From Betaproteobacteria bacterium (lineage in GTDB: Bacteria > Pseudomonadota > Gammaproteobacteria > Burkholderiales > Burkholderiaceae_D): a stretch of 64,000 bases of DNA. Shown piece by piece: positions 1 to 9,092 of this stretch (its first letter is position 1; every line of letters begins with the position of its first letter). The translations under genes and the position numbers were made by a program. The DNA lies in assembly GCA_025356395.1 (NCBI GenBank), contig JANXTA010000040.1:53449-117448 (forward strand). The letters run 5' to 3'. The notes beneath the pieces were generated by a model that was given only the letters and a program-made list of their open reading frames with translations, ran no database searches and was not told the DNA's origin.

Positions 1-1492
1 GCTGGGTGCCCGACACGAGGTAGTAGCGCACGTTGTCCGGCAGCGCGATGTCGCGGCCCGCGCCGTCTGTCACGACCAGCGACGCCCGGCCGCCCCACCA
101 TTCGAACGCGCCGTCGATCTGCATGATCTTCGGACACGTGCTGCTCGCCGTGCAGCTCTTGAGGAGTCCGTCGGTGGTACCACCGACCGGGTCGGTCAGG
201 ACGTTGTAGGCGAACGGGAACTGGTCACCCGGCATGAAGTGATCCTCGTGCTGCTTGGACCAGCGGCCGACCTGTGCGAAACGCACGTTGGTCCAGGTGC
301 GACGTCCCGCCGGGATGATCGGCATCAGGCCGTCGAACACGGCCTTGCCGTTGCCGTCCTTGTTGAAGCCCTGGTAGAGGAAGTCGCGCAGGAAGCGTCC
401 CGATTGCGAGATGCCTTCGCCGAGCGCGACGTCGAAGTTGGTCGTCGGGTTGGTCGGACAGGTGCCTCCCACCGCGCAGGCCGCGCTCTTCATGTCGTTG
501 AGCGGATTCGCGGTGCCGCGCGCATCGGCGGTCGCGGTCTTCAGGAAGCCGATCAGGTCGCGGACGGCTGCGAAGGCAATTCCGTTGACGGTCGGATCCT
601 TGGCGCGATACACGAAGCTGTAGATCGTGCCGGCATCCGGCGCGACGCTGGCTCCGCCCGCGCCCGGTACCGTCGTCGGCGGCGTGAACTGGACCGAGAC
701 GCTGTTGTCGCTGTTGGTGACGTAGTTCCACGTCGTGACGGCCACCGACGGTGCCTGGTAGTCCTCCTTGCCGGCGCTGTTGAGCCACGACTGGCGCGCG
801 GTGAAGGTGACCTCTGAACGGTCGGTCGTCGAGACCGGCGCGTAGGTCAGCCGAATCGTCGTGCCGCCGGCGTAGTCGGGGATGAACTCTTCGCGGCTGA
901 GACCGGTGATCGACGTGCCGTCGCGGTTGGTCGCCACCGGGAACTTGACGCCGACGGCGCTGGTCGCGCCCGCGCCGCTCTGGGCGACGCCGCTCTGCCA
1001 GCCGCTCCAGACCACCGTGTAACCCGCGCGCAGCAGCGACGGGAAGGTCGCGTCCGGCGCCGCACCGCCGGTCAACGCGCCACCGCCGACGAACGCGCCC
1101 TGCCCGAGCTTGTTGCCCCGGTTGACGACGTCGTAGAACAGCACGCGGCGGGCGGTGGATGCGCTCTTCGGACGCAGGATCACCACGTCGGTCGTGTACG
1201 AGACGTAGCCGTCGGCGCCGACCGGAGCGCTGGCGAGGTCGACGATGCCGGCGTTGTCCGCGGCCGTGGGATCGAGCTTCCCGTGGACGATCCCGGTGAT
1301 CACCGAGTAAGGACCACTGGCGCCGGCCGGCGTCGCCCCGCCGTAGGCATCGACGGTGGACACCACCTCGAACTGGTCGACGATGCCCGCGGGACGGACG
1401 GTCTGGATCACGGGTGCCGGAGCCCCGTCGTCGTTGCCGCCACAGGCGCCCAACAGCACCACGGCGGCGGTCATGCCGATGAATAGTCGCAA
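1..1492 (-). CDS. alpha/beta hydrolase domain lipoprotein (partial at the window edge)
   Basis: The reading frame is open from a TTG start at 1492 to the window edge, so the C-terminus is missing. A GGAG ribosome site lies about six bases before the TTG; the next ATG (1474) would leave only a nine-residue signal. The N-terminus is a short hydrophobic stretch ending in the lipobox LLGAC, so an outer-envelope lipoprotein is expected. The remainder resembles the large secreted alpha/beta hydrolase family (PF20091 type). The segment GEGISQSGRFLRDF, around residues 353-366, carries the likely nucleophilic serine in the GxSQSGRF context of that family. The substrate is unknown; relatives are annotated as esterases or hydrolases. 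It is divergent from the GntR regulator, which may control it. Confidence 0.8.
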   Translation of the reverse strand, partial: MRLFIGMTAAVVLLGACGGNDDGAPAPVIQTVRPAGIVDQFEVVSTVDAYGGATPAGASGPYSVITGIVHGKLDPTAADNAGIVDLASAPVGADGYVSYTTDVVILRPKSASTARRVLFYDVVNRGNKLGQGAFVGGGALTGGAAPDATFPSLLRAGYTVVWSGWQSGVAQSGAGATSAVGVKFPVATNRDGTSITGLSREEFIPDYAGGTTIRLTYAPVSTTDRSEVTFTARQSWLNSAGKEDYQAPSVAVTTWNYVTNSDNSVSVQFTPPTTVPGAGGASVAPDAGTIYSFVYRAKDPTVNGIAFAAVRDLIGFLKTATADARGTANPLNDMKSAACAVGGTCPTNPTTNFDVALGEGISQSGRFLRDFLYQGFNKDGNGKAVFDGLMPIIPAGRRTWTNVRFAQVGRWSKQHEDHFMPGDQFPFAYNVLTDPVGGTTDGLLKSCTASSTCPKIMQIDGAFEWWGGRASLVVTDGAGRDIALPDNVRYYLVSGTQ

Positions 1493-1545
1493 AGGGGTCT
1501 CCTCGGTATCGAATGAACGACGCTTTGTATAATTTCGTAGCGTCT

Positions 1546-1557
1546 ATGCATGCATGC
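1546..1557. promoter_or_regulatory. palindrome in the divergent hydrolase/gntR promoter region
   Basis: The overlapping perfect palindromes ATGCATGCAT (1546-1555) and GCATGCATGC (1548-1557) lie in the 172-bp gap between the divergent hydrolase and GntR genes. A TATAAT hexamer sits just beside them at 1528-1533. FadR-type GntR proteins commonly bind short palindromes in their own divergent promoter, so this is a candidate operator. Operator function is inference. Confidence 0.4.
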
Positions 1558-1664
1558 TAGACCAGCCGCGCACAATCCGAACTGCGGGTTAACACTGATC
1601 CGCGCCTTCCTACGGCGACGCCTGGAAGGTGCGCGGTTCGAAACGTCTCCACTACAATCGCTCG

Positions 1665-2360
1665 ATGAATCGACTGTCCGAACGTCTGCGGGAATCCATC
1701 GAGGAGGAGATCGCCACCGGGCAACTGGTGCCGGGCAGTCGACTTGACGAGGTCGAACTCGCGACCCGTTTCGGCGTGTCCCGCACGCCGATCCGCGAAG
1801 CGCTCAACCTCCTGCTCGGCGAAGGTCTGATCGAGAGCCTGCCGCGGCGCGGCGCGGTGGTCGCCCAGATCAGCCCGCAGCGCCTCGTCGAGATGTTCGA
1901 GGTGATGGCTGAACTCGAGGCGATGTGCGCCCGACTGGCGGCCCGCCGCATGTCCGACAGCGAACTCGACGCGTTGCAGGGCGCGCACGAGGCCTGTCGC
2001 GGTGCCGCGCTGGCCAACGACAGCGACGCGTATTTTTATGCGAACGAGAAGTTCCACTACGCGATCTACGCCGGCTCGCACAACGCGTTCCTCGCCGAAC
2101 AGGCGATCCTTCTGCAGCGCAAGTTGCGCCCCTATCGGCGGTTGCAATTGCGCGTGCGCCACCGCACCAGCCGCTCGTTCGAGGAGCACCAGGGGATCAT
2201 CGACGCGCTGCGGGAAGGGGACGCCGAGAAGGTCGCGCGGAACATCCGCAACCATGTCGTCGTGCAGGGCGAGCGCTTCGCGGACCTGGTGGCCAGCCTG
2301 TCGCAGATGCGCCCGCCGGGTTCGCGCAACGAACGCGACGCGCTGCCCGCGCCGCTGTAG
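1665..2360 (+). CDS. GntR-family (FadR subfamily) transcriptional regulator
   Basis: This 231-residue protein has an N-terminal winged helix (about residues 1-70) with the typical FGVSRTPIREAL recognition-helix segment, followed by an all-helical FCD effector domain. FCD regulators bind small organic acids and usually repress a neighbouring catabolic gene or operon. The ATG at 1665 is preferred over a GTG 36 bases upstream because the winged-helix domain begins directly after it. It is divergent from the lipoprotein hydrolase and is followed by a convergent haloacid dehalogenase gene. The ligand cannot be read from the sequence. Confidence 0.88.
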   Translation: MNRLSERLRESIEEEIATGQLVPGSRLDEVELATRFGVSRTPIREALNLLLGEGLIESLPRRGAVVAQISPQRLVEMFEVMAELEAMCARLAARRMSDSELDALQGAHEACRGAALANDSDAYFYANEKFHYAIYAGSHNAFLAEQAILLQRKLRPYRRLQLRVRHRTSRSFEEHQGIIDALREGDAEKVARNIRNHVVVQGERFADLVASLSQMRPPGSRNERDALPAPL

Positions 2361-2381
2361 CACGGCGCCGAGGAAGGACCC

Positions 2382-3092
2382 TCAGCCCAGCAGCCGGTCG
2401 AGATCGACGAAGTCGTCCGCGACGATGTCGAATTCGTCCGGCATGAAGGGCGCCGCCGCCGCGCCGGGTCCGTTCTCCAGCGGCCGTGCCACGTAGCCGG
2501 TCTTCAGCCCCGCCGCCCTCGCGGCCCGCAGGTCGCTCGGATGGCAGGCCACCAGCATCAGTTCGGCGGGCTCGAGGCCGAGCAGATCGGCGGTGCCGAG
2601 ATAGGTCTCGGGGTCGGGCTTGTAGTGGCGGAACAGCTCGGCGGAGATGACGCAGTCCCACGGCAGGCCGGCGCGCTTGGCCATGTTCGTCAGCAGCGCG
2701 AAGTTGCCGTTCGACAAGGGCGTGATCACGAATCGCCGCTTGAGGCGCGTCAGCCCTTCGAGGGTGTCTGCCCACGGATCGAGTCGATGCCAGACGCGGT
2801 TGAGACGATCGAGCTCCGCTTCGTCGAATGCTTCGAAGCCGAAGCGGGGCGCCAGGCTGTCCAGGATCAGCCGATGCAGCGCGTCGATCCGCATCCACGG
2901 CAATTCGCCGACCCGCACGCGTTGCATCGCAGGCACATAGCCTTCGCGCCACGCATCGGCGAACGCACCGCCATCGATGACAATGCGCTTCTCGGCGGCC
3001 AACGCCTGCATCTCCCGCGCGATGCTGCCGCGCCAGTCGACCACGGTACCGAAGACATCGAAGGCGAGCGCCTTGATCGATGGACGAGACAT
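2382..3092 (-). CDS. haloacid dehalogenase, type II
   Basis: This 236-residue protein belongs to the HAD superfamily, L-2-haloacid dehalogenase group, which hydrolyses 2-haloalkanoic acids to 2-hydroxy acids through an aspartyl-ester intermediate. Motif I is FDVFGTVVDW with nucleophile Asp12. Motif II is PLSNGN, and a Lys lies in the HYKPDPETYL segment. The acidic motif near VACHPSDLRAA completes the site. The ATG at 3092 puts motif I at residues 11-16, as usual; an upstream in-frame extension is not family-like. It is divergent from the MFS transporter. Sequence alone does not distinguish a true dehalogenase from another HAD hydrolase. Confidence 0.85.
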   Translation of the reverse strand: MSRPSIKALAFDVFGTVVDWRGSIAREMQALAAEKRIVIDGGAFADAWREGYVPAMQRVRVGELPWMRIDALHRLILDSLAPRFGFEAFDEAELDRLNRVWHRLDPWADTLEGLTRLKRRFVITPLSNGNFALLTNMAKRAGLPWDCVISAELFRHYKPDPETYLGTADLLGLEPAELMLVACHPSDLRAARAAGLKTGYVARPLENGPGAAAAPFMPDEFDIVADDFVDLDRLLG

Positions 3093-3207
3093 GTGAACTC
3101 CGGACCGAGATGCGAGGTCCGCATCATGCCGCGACGGCGCCCCTGCAGAAAGGGCGGATGTAGCATGCGGGGCTCGATGCGCGCGCATCGATCGCTCTCA
3201 TCTCGCC

Positions 3208-4599
3208 ATGCCGACCCCCGCACCCCGCAAGGACGAAGAACAGAACGCCGACGCGGATGCCATCCGCAGCATGATCGGCGCCGGCGCCATGGATCCGCCG
3301 TCGCTGGACGCGTCGGCTCTCGGCACCGGCGGCAACAGTGCCGAAGCGAATGCCGACGATCGGGCGGCGTATCAGGTGGTGCAGCCTCCGCGCTCCATGA
3401 CCGTGCCCGGCCGCACGCGGCTCGCGATCATCCTCGCCGCGCTCGCGATGCTTGGTCCGTTCTCGATCGATACCTACCTGCCCGCGTTCCCCGAGATCGA
3501 GCGCTCGCTCGATGCCTCGGCGATCCAGGTACAGCAGACGATGACCGCGTACATGCTCGCGTTCGCCGTGATGATCCTGTGGCACGGCGCACTGTCCGAC
3601 GCGCTCGGCCGTCGCATCGTGATCCTGGTGTCGCTAGTGGTCTTCGTCGTCGCGTCGTTCGGCTGCGCGTCGGCGCACTCGATACAGTACCTGTGGGGCT
3701 TCCGCATCCTGCAGGGGCTGTCGGCGGGCGCGGGCATCGTGGTAGGACGCGCGATCGTGCGCGACCTCTATGCCGGACCGGAGGCCACCAAGCTGCTGTC
3801 GCTGGTGACGATGATCTTCGCGATCGCGCCGGCCATCGCCCCGATCCTCGGCGGCTGGGTCGTCGAGGCCTTCGACTGGCGGACGATCTTCCTGATGCTC
3901 TTCGTCTATTCGTTCCTGCTGCTGGCGGCAACGTGGCGCCTGTTGCCCGAGACCCTGCCGGTCGCGCAACGTCAGCCATTCAACGCCACGTCGCTGTGGA
4001 ACAGCTACAAGTCGGTGTTCGGCACACTGCGCTTCCACGCGTATGCGGGCACGGTCGCGTTCAACTTCGTCGGGCTGTTCATCTACGTCGCCGCGGCGCC
4101 CGTGTTCATCATCGAGCACCTGCATCTGTCGCAACGCCAGTTCGGGTGGTTCTTCATCCCGTCGGTGTCGGGCATCTTCCTCGGCGCGCTGCTGGCCAAT
4201 CAACTGGCGGGACGTTTCACCGTTGGCAAACAGGTGCGCGCAGGCTTCATCCTGATGGGCAGCGCGTCGATCGTGAACGTGCTCTATCACGTGTGGATGC
4301 CCGCGATGATCCCGTGGTCGGTCGTGCCCGTTTTCTTCTACACGATCGGCATGTCGCTCTGCGCCCCGGGCGTGACCTTGATGGTGCTCGACCTGTTCCC
4401 GACCCATCGCGGTGTCGCCGCATCGTGCCAATCGTTCGTGCAGACCATGCTCGGCGCCGTGGCCGCGGGCGTGCTCGCGCCGATCCTGTCGGCCTCCGCG
4501 CTCAACCTCGCGATCGGGCAGGTCGCGTGCGTGTTCATCGCGCTCGCGTTCTGGCGGGTCGGACGATCGCGACGGCTCGCGGGACCGCGCACGCACTAG
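3208..4599 (+). CDS. MFS transporter, Bcr/CflA-type drug efflux
   Basis: This is a 12-helix major facilitator protein. The family pattern is clear: LGPFSIDTYLPAFPEIE in the first helix region, then the loop motif GALSDALGRRIVI, and GRAIVRDLYAG after helix 4. Bcr/CflA proteins export bicyclomycin, chloramphenicol or sulfonamides, and some export cysteine, by proton antiport. From 3208 the protein is 463 residues with a hydrophilic, acidic N-terminal extension of about 63 residues not usual in the family. An in-frame ATG at 3397 gives a standard 400-residue protein and may be the true start. No good ribosome site marks either one. Substrate unknown. Confidence 0.85.
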   Translation: MPTPAPRKDEEQNADADAIRSMIGAGAMDPPSLDASALGTGGNSAEANADDRAAYQVVQPPRSMTVPGRTRLAIILAALAMLGPFSIDTYLPAFPEIERSLDASAIQVQQTMTAYMLAFAVMILWHGALSDALGRRIVILVSLVVFVVASFGCASAHSIQYLWGFRILQGLSAGAGIVVGRAIVRDLYAGPEATKLLSLVTMIFAIAPAIAPILGGWVVEAFDWRTIFLMLFVYSFLLLAATWRLLPETLPVAQRQPFNATSLWNSYKSVFGTLRFHAYAGTVAFNFVGLFIYVAAAPVFIIEHLHLSQRQFGWFFIPSVSGIFLGALLANQLAGRFTVGKQVRAGFILMGSASIVNVLYHVWMPAMIPWSVVPVFFYTIGMSLCAPGVTLMVLDLFPTHRGVAASCQSFVQTMLGAVAAGVLAPILSASALNLAIGQVACVFIALAFWRVGRSRRLAGPRTH

Positions 4600-4727
4600 G
4601 GTCGTCTGCCGGGTTTCCTCGCATCACCGTGTAGAGTTTCGAAGGAGCCCGCCAGCCGGGCGTGCGACCACAAATCGATATCCCGACGAGCGACGAAAGC
4701 CGCGTGATCGAAGGACCAAGGAGACCC

Positions 4728-6443
4728 ATGTCTATCGCCGCCTCACACCACGAGCCCCTGCACTACGCCCACTGGCCGCACGACGTGCCGCACCACCTCG
4801 ACCTGCCCGCGACGAGCCTCTGGTACAACCTCGAGGTCACCGCGAAGCGCTTTCCGGATCGCGCGGCCGTGATCTTCTACGACTCGGTGCTGACCTACGG
4901 GGAACTGCGTCGACAGGCCGAGGCGATCGCGGGCTGGCTGCAGCAGGAATGCGGCGTGACGCGCGGCGACCGCGTGCTGCTCGACTTCCAGAACAGCCCG
5001 CAATTCATCGCCGGCTACTACGCGATCCTGCGCGCCGATGCCTTCGTCGTGCCCGTCAACCCGATGCTGAAGACCGACGAGCTGCGGCACTACGTCAACG
5101 ACAGCGGTGCCCAGGTGGTGCTGTGCGCGCAGGACAACTGGCCACAACTCTCGCCGCTGATGAATGGCCAGCCCGAAGGCATCGCGACCCTGGGCCGCGC
5201 GCTGGTCGGGGCCTATGCCGATGCGCTCACGAACGAGACCGATCTCTCGATCCCCGAGTTCGCCCGCGCACCGATGGCCATCGAGCCGACCGCGCAGGTC
5301 GCGCACTGGACCGACGTCGTGGCCGCGGGGCGCGTGCCGGCTCCTGCGCAAGCGGGACCCGACGACTGGTGCGTGATGCCCTACACGTCGGGCACGACCG
5401 GCAAGCCGAAGGGCTGCATCCACACGCATCGATCGGTGATGCACGTCATGTACTTCGGCGTGATCTGGGGCAAGGCATCGACCGATACCATCTCGCTCGG
5501 CGTCGTGCCGATGTTCCACGTCACCGGCATGCAAGCGATGAACAGCCTGATCTTCGCGGGCGGGACCAACGTCGTGCTGCCGCGCTGGGATCGCAGGCTG
5601 GCGGCCGAGGCCATCGCGCGCAATCGCGTGACCAACTGGACCTGCATCCCGACCATGGTCATCGACCTATTCGCGAATCCCGACATCGATCAGTACGACC
5701 TGTCGAGCCTGACCTACATGTCGGGTGGCGGCGCGGCGATGCCGGAGGCGATCGCGCAGAAGGTCAAGGACCTGTGGAACCTCGACTTCATCGAGGGCTA
5801 CGGCTTGTCGGAGACCATCGCGGCCTCGCATTCGAACCCGCCGCTGCGGACCAAGAAGCAGTGCCTCGGCATTCCGATCTGCGACACCGACTCGCGCATC
5901 ATCGACCCGGACACGCTGGTCGAGCAGCCGCAGGGCGCGACCGGCGAGATCATCACGAACGGGCCCGGCGTGTTCCAGGGCTACTGGAACGACCCGGGCA
6001 AGACCGCAGCCGCCTTCATCCAGCACGACGGCAAGACCTTCTTCCGCACCGGCGATCTCGGTCGCATCGACGAGGACGGCTACTTCTTCATGGTCGATCG
6101 TCTCAAGCGGATGATCAACGCGGCGGGCTTCAAAGTCTGGCCGGCCGAGGTCGAGGCGATGCTCTACAAGAACCCGCTGATCCAGGAAGCGTGCGTGATC
6201 GGCGCGTTCGACGCCTATCGCGGCGAAACGGTGAAGGCGCTGATCGTCGCACGCGGCGGCGCCAACGGCCCCGAGACCGCCGAGGCGATCGTCGCGTGGG
6301 CCCGCGAACACATGGCGGCCTACAAGATACCGCGCGTGATCGAGTTCGTCGACGCGTTGCCGAAGTCGGGGACGGGCAAGGTGATGTGGCGGGCCTTGCA
6401 GGAAGCGGAGAACGCGAAGACGGCGCAGAAGAACGCAGCCTGA
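4728..6443 (+). CDS. AMP-dependent synthetase / acyl-CoA ligase
   Basis: This 571-residue ANL-superfamily enzyme activates a carboxylic acid, probably a fatty acid, as acyl-AMP and then the CoA thioester. Visible motifs are the phosphate loop YTSGTTGKPKGCIHTH, the A5 motif GYGLSETIA, the hinge motif TGDLGRIDEDGYFFMVDRLK and the C-terminal catalytic lysine in PKSGTGKVMWR. The ATG at 4728 follows the ribosome site AAGGAG. Its end is one base from the convergent binding-protein gene. Chain-length preference is not readable; medium- or long-chain acyl-CoA ligase is the best guess. Confidence 0.88.
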   Translation: MSIAASHHEPLHYAHWPHDVPHHLDLPATSLWYNLEVTAKRFPDRAAVIFYDSVLTYGELRRQAEAIAGWLQQECGVTRGDRVLLDFQNSPQFIAGYYAILRADAFVVPVNPMLKTDELRHYVNDSGAQVVLCAQDNWPQLSPLMNGQPEGIATLGRALVGAYADALTNETDLSIPEFARAPMAIEPTAQVAHWTDVVAAGRVPAPAQAGPDDWCVMPYTSGTTGKPKGCIHTHRSVMHVMYFGVIWGKASTDTISLGVVPMFHVTGMQAMNSLIFAGGTNVVLPRWDRRLAAEAIARNRVTNWTCIPTMVIDLFANPDIDQYDLSSLTYMSGGGAAMPEAIAQKVKDLWNLDFIEGYGLSETIAASHSNPPLRTKKQCLGIPICDTDSRIIDPDTLVEQPQGATGEIITNGPGVFQGYWNDPGKTAAAFIQHDGKTFFRTGDLGRIDEDGYFFMVDRLKRMINAAGFKVWPAEVEAMLYKNPLIQEACVIGAFDAYRGETVKALIVARGGANGPETAEAIVAWAREHMAAYKIPRVIEFVDALPKSGTGKVMWRALQEAENAKTAQKNAA

Positions 6444-6444
6444 A

Positions 6445-7200
6445 TCAACGGGCCGTCATGAACCCGTTCTTCTCGATCACCGCATGCGCCTCGCGTGAGC
6501 TGAGGTCGCGGACCAGCGATTCGGCCTCGACCCGATGGGCGGGCTTCGACAGCATCGCCATGTCGTAGCGCGTCAGCCGCTGCAGGTCGCCAGGCAGCGG
6601 GCCGACGAGCTTGACGCCCGCGACCGGCAGGATCTCGCTGATCTGCTGCAGGCCGAGATCGGCCTGGCCACGCGCGACGGCTTCGACGACGTTGCCGCCG
6701 TCGACCTTGAGCAACTTGGGCTGCATCGCGTCGTTGATCTTCAGTTCCTTGAAGAGGCTCTCGACGAGTCGGCCGCTGGTGCCCTTCGCGGGATCGACGA
6801 TGACGACCTTGCGCGCGGCCAGCAACGTGGCGCGTAACGCATCGGGCGTCGAGATGTTCGGGATCGGCGCCCCGGCCTTCACGGCGACGCCGACCTCGGT
6901 CTCGCCGAGCGCACGACGCGACGTGACCTCGATCTCGTTCTTCTTCATCAGCTGGAAGACGTCTTCGCTCGGGGCGATCACGACATCGGGTCGTTCGCCT
7001 TTCGCAAGCCTGTCGCGAATCTCTCCAGCCGTCGCGTAAGTCGCGACGACCTTTGGCTGCGAGGCGTCACGCTTCGCGAGGAGGGCGGAGATCGGGGCCT
7101 TCATCGCGCCCGCACACAACAACGTGAGATCGGCGGCCATCGCCGACGACGCGATCATCGCGGCAGCGAGCGTGGCCAGGCAGCGTAGAGAATTCTTCAT
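6445..7200 (-). CDS. periplasmic substrate-binding protein, ModA-like
   Basis: This 251-residue protein starts with a clear Sec signal peptide ending SSAMAADLT. The fold segments resemble type-2 periplasmic binding proteins of the molybdate/extracellular solute-binding group: LCAGAMKAPI, the RPDVVIAPSED strand-loop and the DPAKGTSGRLVE hinge. No permease or ATPase gene is adjacent, so it is an orphan in this window. The start lies one base after the upstream metallo-hydrolase stop, which suggests a two-gene operon. The ligand is unknown; molybdate is not assured, since many orphan ModA-like proteins in this group bind organic acids. Confidence 0.75.
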   Translation of the reverse strand: MKNSLRCLATLAAAMIASSAMAADLTLLCAGAMKAPISALLAKRDASQPKVVATYATAGEIRDRLAKGERPDVVIAPSEDVFQLMKKNEIEVTSRRALGETEVGVAVKAGAPIPNISTPDALRATLLAARKVVIVDPAKGTSGRLVESLFKELKINDAMQPKLLKVDGGNVVEAVARGQADLGLQQISEILPVAGVKLVGPLPGDLQRLTRYDMAMLSKPAHRVEAESLVRDLSSREAHAVIEKNGFMTAR

Positions 7201-7201
7201 G

Positions 7202-8185
7202 TCAGGCAGCCTCTCGTGCCGCGGGCGCTTTCGCACCGCCGGCGGCGATCCATGATTCGAGTCCATCGGCGTTGAGCCGGATGTCCATGTCGAGCACGTC
7301 GTCGATGCGATCGATCGCGAGGCCCCAGTTCTGTCGCTGCGCTTCGGCCACGGCGATCGCGTGGACGCCGGCCTTGAGCGCCGCGCCACGCGCCTGCACA
7401 TCGCCGATCTCCGCGCAACGACGACCGACCTCCGCGTGCGCATCCACCAGACGCAGCAGGTCGGTGGCGAGGCGCGGGACGTCGACGACCTTGCCGAAAT
7501 GCGTGAGGTACAGCGCCTCGGGCTTCAGCGCCGTCATGCGCTCGATCGACGCGTGGAAGGCGTCCGGATCGAACTGCGTCGGCGTGGTCGCCGGGAAGAC
7601 GAACTGCTTGCCGTCGCGATCGAGTTCGCGATACGACAGGCCGAACATGTCGCCGGTGAACAGATGCCCGGTCGCGCCGTCGTGGATGCAGTTGTGATGC
7701 CGCGCATGACCCGGCGTGTCGTAGAAGGTGAAGATGCGGCCGGCGAGACTCACGGTCGAGCCGTCGGTGGCCTCGATCACGCGGCCCGCAATCACCGGCA
7801 CGATGTCGCCGTACATCTTCGTGGCCGCGTCGACGCCGTACACGTCGCGCGTCGCGGCCATCAGCTTCGATGGGTCGATCATGTGGCGCGCGCCCCGCGG
7901 ATGCACGACCAGCTTCGCGTTCGGCGCGTTGGCCATCAACAGGCCGGCGCCGCCGGCGTGGTCGAGGTGCACGTGGGTGAGGATGACGAAGTCGATTGCC
8001 TCGGGTGAAATTCCCTTCTCGGCCAGCGCGGCCAGCACGAACGGCACCGAGTCGTTGGTCCCGGTGTCGACGACAGCTGCGCGGCCACGCTCGACGATGA
8101 GATGGATCGCGTCGAGTTGCGGACGGACATAGCCGGAGTCGACGGCGCTGATGCCGTGGGGGTAGTCGATGACGGAAGGCTTCAT
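7202..8185 (-). CDS. metallo-beta-lactamase-fold hydrolase
   Basis: This 327-residue MBL-fold protein carries the zinc motif HVHLDHAGG (about residues 71-79), a downstream HARHHN histidine and GDMFGLSY aspartate, and a late TLHFGK-like histidine (LYLTHFGK). Such enzymes hydrolyse thioesters or lactones, or act in glyoxalase II-like reactions. I chose the ATG at 8185; a GTG two codons upstream is also possible. The next gene downstream, the ModA-like binding protein, begins one base after the stop, so both are probably cotranscribed. Substrate unknown. Confidence 0.82.
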   Translation of the reverse strand: MKPSVIDYPHGISAVDSGYVRPQLDAIHLIVERGRAAVVDTGTNDSVPFVLAALAEKGISPEAIDFVILTHVHLDHAGGAGLLMANAPNAKLVVHPRGARHMIDPSKLMAATRDVYGVDAATKMYGDIVPVIAGRVIEATDGSTVSLAGRIFTFYDTPGHARHHNCIHDGATGHLFTGDMFGLSYRELDRDGKQFVFPATTPTQFDPDAFHASIERMTALKPEALYLTHFGKVVDVPRLATDLLRLVDAHAEVGRRCAEIGDVQARGAALKAGVHAIAVAEAQRQNWGLAIDRIDDVLDMDIRLNADGLESWIAAGGAKAPAAREAA

Positions 8186-8251
8186 GGCCACTGTGGTCGC
8201 TGGATCGGGAGCCGCATCATGCCCTCAATGGCCGATCCACCGCCAACCGCC

Positions 8252-9082
8252 TTAGCTCGCGGCAGCACTCGACAACCACCAGCCGTCACCGACGCAACAG
8301 GCCGTCCCGCCGGGCACCGTGCCGCGAAGCAGCGACTGCGTGGCCATGATCGAACGGGTCTTGACGGCTACGGCGACCGCCTCGGCAGGGACGGTGTCTC
8401 GCGCGCCGATGCAGGGATTGAAGGCGACCGGCATCAAGACCGAAGCGGCGTAGGTCGCTTCGCCCCCGCGCGTAGCGAGCATCATGACACCGAGACCTTC
8501 GTCCGGGGTCAAAGGGAAGACCAGCCTGCCTCCGATCTTCAACGCGTCCAGCCAGGCCGCGAGCGGATGGGTCGCGTCCGCGCTAGCATAGACCACGTCT
8601 GCTGCCGGCAGCGTGTCTTCCGACGCGGAGGGTTGATCACCAAGACGTTCGGAAACGCCTGAAGATTGACGCGCGCCTGTTCTCGAGGTCGACCTCGATT
8701 TCGTCGGCGGCCACGTGTCCGGTCGCACTGACCAGCGTCGCGAGGAGCGCCGTGTAGTAGCCCGTCCCACGCCGACCTGGACCACGGCATCGCCGACCTT
8801 GGTCGCGCAGTCGGCCAAGCATCGCGCATGTAGCGTGGGCTATCCGTTGTTGATGCCGCGATCGATGGCGAACCCGACGACGATGTCCTGATAGACGATG
8901 CACGGATCGTTCGAAATGGTCGACGTGTAGCTGCTACCGACGCGGGCCAACCATGACCCAGGACCGAGGAAGTGCTCGCGTTCGATGGTCGAGAAGACAG
9001 CGATCAGCCGCTCGTCGATCGAGTCCACGCTCCTGACCGCGAAGTTCGCGTAGAAGCGGCGGTGCTCCTCGACGGAACGCAT
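8252..9082 (-). pseudogene. protein-L-isoaspartate O-methyltransferase-like gene, multiply disrupted
   Basis: Pieces in three frames join into one methyltransferase of the protein-isoaspartate (PCMT) family. The N-terminal part starts at ATG 9082 and includes the family segment REHFLGPGSW. It stops at TAG 8840-8842, where relatives have Gln in a context like NNGQPTLHAR; a C-to-T change explains this. The SAM-binding motif GTGYYTALLA continues in another frame after a shift near 8765. ARVNLQAFPNV is in a third frame (shift near 8680), and the C-terminal part, including KIGGRLVFPLTP, returns to the first frame after a shift near 8630. One nonsense change and three shifts make function very unlikely. 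It follows cyoD on the same strand. Confidence 0.85.
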
Positions 9083-9092
9083 GATCGGCGTC

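Noticed and set aside
1629..1660. GGTTCGAAAC-like word that recalls a tRNA T-loop.
   Set aside because: No acceptor stem, D-arm or anticodon arm can be formed around it.
3208..3396. N-terminal extension of the MFS pump as a separate functional domain.
   Set aside because: It is low-complexity and unlike any domain; it may simply be untranslated if ATG 3397 is the start.
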